This document shows positions 47,942-49,564 of a stretch of 49,564 bases of DNA, one piece after another (within the stretch, counting starts at the first letter, position 1; each line of letters starts with the position of its first letter). The DNA lies in the NCBI GenBank assembly GCA_020622105.1, contig JAHRYP010000020.1, forward strand, positions 1 to 49,564, in the 5' to 3' direction. A model generated the notes under the pieces. It ran no database searches, had not been told where the DNA came from, and saw only the letters and a list, made by a program, of their open reading frames with translations. The position numbers and the translations under genes were made by a program. Origin of the DNA: Methylotenera sp. (GTDB lineage: Bacteria; Pseudomonadota; Gammaproteobacteria; Burkholderiales; Methylophilaceae).

Positions 47942-49243
47942 ATGAAACAAGTCAATATCGACATAGCTGGCAATGATATTAAAAGCGCTAAAGCTAGAGC
48001 ATCATCATTACTGTTACCTTTATTTTTGCTGGCAAATTTAACTGCCTGCGATTCTATTCCTTTTGTTGACACAACTCCAGACTACAAGGGTGCAGGACGC
48101 GCGCGCCCATTGGAAGTTCCTCCGGATTTAACAGCTAGCCCGTCCAGTGATACTTTTTCGGTCCCGGGCGGCACCAGTTATTCAACATACACGCAGGCGC
48201 AGGAAGGTCAGGAAGCCGGAGTTGAGAAAGTACTGCAATCGCCTGAGGGTGTGCGTCTTGAAAGATCCGGTGCACAAAGCTGGCTGGTTGTAGATGCGCC
48301 TGCCGAGAAAATATGGCCAGTGATACGTGAGTTCTGGATTGATATGGGTTTTGCTGTACGCGTTGAGAACCCGCAAATCGGCGTGATGGAAACAGAGTGG
48401 ATCGAGTCTGATGCGATCAAAAAAGATGCGTCAGGTAATGTTCTGAGTAAATTTGATAAATGGCTGGATAAGTTATCAGGCTTTGCTGACAGGAAGAAGT
48501 TCCGCACACGTCTGGATCGCGGCGTTGAAGCCGGTACTACTGAGATTTACATGACACATCGCTCAGTATCCGGTGCACCGGACGATGGTAAGAATCGCAT
48601 CCAGACACAATTGGGTGAGATCGATACAGGATATCGGGCTGATGCGAAAGATGCGCCTAAAGCGGATGCAAACGATGCAGAATTGGATGCTGAGTTATTA
48701 CGTCGTTTAATGGTCAAGCTGGGTGTTGAAGAGCAGAAGTCACAATCCATTCTGGCTGAAGCAGTAACGATTAAACGTGCCGAGGTTATTAAAGAGTCTG
48801 ACGGCAGTGCAAGATTGTTGTTGAATGATCAGTTCGATCGTGCCTGGCGTCGTGTTGGCCTGGCACTCGACCGTATAGGTTTTGTGATTGAAGATAAAGA
48901 TCGCTCTAACGGACTGTTCTTTGTGCGTTACGCTGATGTTGATATCGACGATACGCCTAAGAAAAAGAAAGGTCTGCTTGATACTTTGAAGTTCTGGGGT
49001 GACGACGATAAAAAACAAGCGCAGACACCTGTTGAAAAAGAACAGAAGAGTGTGATTGATAGCCTGAAATTCTGGGGTAGTGATGACAAGGGCAAAACCA
49101 ACCCGGAAAAACAATACCGCATTAAAGTGGCTGATGGTGATGCAGGCAATGCCGTAGTGAGTGTAGTAGACACAAACGGCGCCCGAGTGCGCACTACAAC
49201 TGCAAATCGCATTATTGCCCTAATGTATGAACAACTAAAATAG
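47942..49243 (+). CDS. bamC: Outer membrane assembly lipoprotein BamC
   Basis: 433 residues. Hydrophobic stretch LLLPLFLLANLTAC with lipobox LTAC (Cys about 36) marks a lipoprotein, although the N-terminus before it is longer than usual. The BamD-binding segment VDTTPDYKGAGRARPLEVPPD and the two helix-grip domains follow (about 95-180 and 285-430). Between parts of the second domain is a charged insert with two copies of an LKFWG-D/S-DD motif. BamC is an accessory subunit of the BamABCDE complex. It is longer than E. coli BamC (344). dapA-bamC-MBL is a conserved order. Confidence 0.93.
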   Translation: MKQVNIDIAGNDIKSAKARASSLLLPLFLLANLTACDSIPFVDTTPDYKGAGRARPLEVPPDLTASPSSDTFSVPGGTSYSTYTQAQEGQEAGVEKVLQSPEGVRLERSGAQSWLVVDAPAEKIWPVIREFWIDMGFAVRVENPQIGVMETEWIESDAIKKDASGNVLSKFDKWLDKLSGFADRKKFRTRLDRGVEAGTTEIYMTHRSVSGAPDDGKNRIQTQLGEIDTGYRADAKDAPKADANDAELDAELLRRLMVKLGVEEQKSQSILAEAVTIKRAEVIKESDGSARLLLNDQFDRAWRRVGLALDRIGFVIEDKDRSNGLFFVRYADVDIDDTPKKKKGLLDTLKFWGDDDKKQAQTPVEKEQKSVIDSLKFWGSDDKGKTNPEKQYRIKVADGDAGNAVVSVVDTNGARVRTTTANRIIALMYEQLK

Positions 49244-49286
49244 TAGCTGTTTTTAATAATGGTTTTAGTTTGGGAGAGATAAGCAG

Positions 49287-49564
49287 ATGCGCTTTGCCTC
49301 GCTAGGTAGCGGTAGTGCAGGCAATGCGCTGGTAGTAGAAGTTCAGCAAACCCGTTTGATGCTGGACTGTGGATTTGGCATTAAAGACACCACGGCCAGA
49401 TTGGCACGTTTAAATCTGGCCCCTTCTGATATTGACGGCATAGTCATCACCCATGAGCATGATGATCATGCAGGTGGTGCATTCAAGTTTGCTGCCAAAC
49501 ATAATATTCCGGTGTGGCTGACCTATGGCACCCTGAAAATGGCTACACGCTATTTTCCTGGCCA
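49287..49564 (+). CDS. MBL-fold metallohydrolase (YycJ/WalJ-like), cut by window end
   Basis: The first 92 residues only. It starts MRFASLGSGSAGNALVVEV and contains the metal-binding ITHEHDDHAGG (HxHxDH), the signature of the metallo-beta-lactamase fold. The SLGSGSxGNA beginning is typical of the YycJ/WalJ subgroup, exonuclease-like phosphodiesterases. GGGAGAGATAAGCAG precedes the ATG. The gene runs off the right edge of the window. Confidence 0.9.
   Translation, partial: MRFASLGSGSAGNALVVEVQQTRLMLDCGFGIKDTTARLARLNLAPSDIDGIVITHEHDDHAGGAFKFAAKHNIPVWLTYGTLKMATRYFPG

Overview
The window looks like a chromosomal segment of a betaproteobacterium, most likely Methylophilaceae (Methylotenera-like). 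This is inferred from the moderate, somewhat AT-rich base composition, the order transketolase-GAPDH-phosphoglycerate kinase-pyruvate kinase, and betaproteobacterial gene orders such as dciA/M23 peptidase/secA and dapA-bamC-MBL hydrolase. No rRNA, tRNA, transposase, integrase or CRISPR array was seen.

Layout. 0.1-11 kb holds housekeeping genes: rsmE, a thioredoxin-fold protein, a Gfo/Idh/MocA oxidoreductase, the central carbon run tkt-gap-pgk-pyk, purC, a DUF1232 gene, soluble pyrophosphatase, and a convergent VIT-family transporter. 12-15.5 kb encodes a hybrid sensor kinase (PAS-HisKA-HATPase-REC-Hpt) followed by a REC-EAL protein. 15.5-27.5 kb is an accessory, more AT-rich stretch: a short KdpD-like kinase, a KdpE-like regulator and a Kup potassium transporter; a TetR regulator divergent from an SDR/DUF2798/hydrolase operon; a cold-shock/DUF1294 protein; and an OsmC-YcaO protein. 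Four of these genes have broken reading frames. Several related imperfect palindromes lie between them. 27.6-34.5 kb is housekeeping again: membrane pyrophosphatase, DciA-like protein, M23 peptidase, SecA, DUF1289.

34.5-46.8 kb is one long minus-strand run. It starts with the Rnf/Rsx electron-transport genes rsxA-B-C-D-G-E and nth, then a FIST protein and a DUF1841 protein. Next come an ECF sigma factor, a small zinc-binding anti-sigma factor, a secreted Cys-rich peptide with EGKC motifs, a DUF692 (MNIO) enzyme, a DUF2063 partner and a two-domain kinase. The peptide/DUF692/DUF2063 set matches the HvfA-HvfB-HvfC type of copper-binding RiPP pathway. With its sigma/anti-sigma pair it is the most interesting system here: a metal-responsive module that should make a modified, exported, metal-binding peptide. 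The window ends with dapA, bamC and the start of an MBL-fold hydrolase.

A second theme is broken frames: the KdpD-like kinase, kup, csd-DUF1294 and rsxC each have an apparent 1-base indel in a short homopolymer, and ycaO has two in-frame TAA codons. Whether this is decay or assembly error cannot be decided from the sequence alone.
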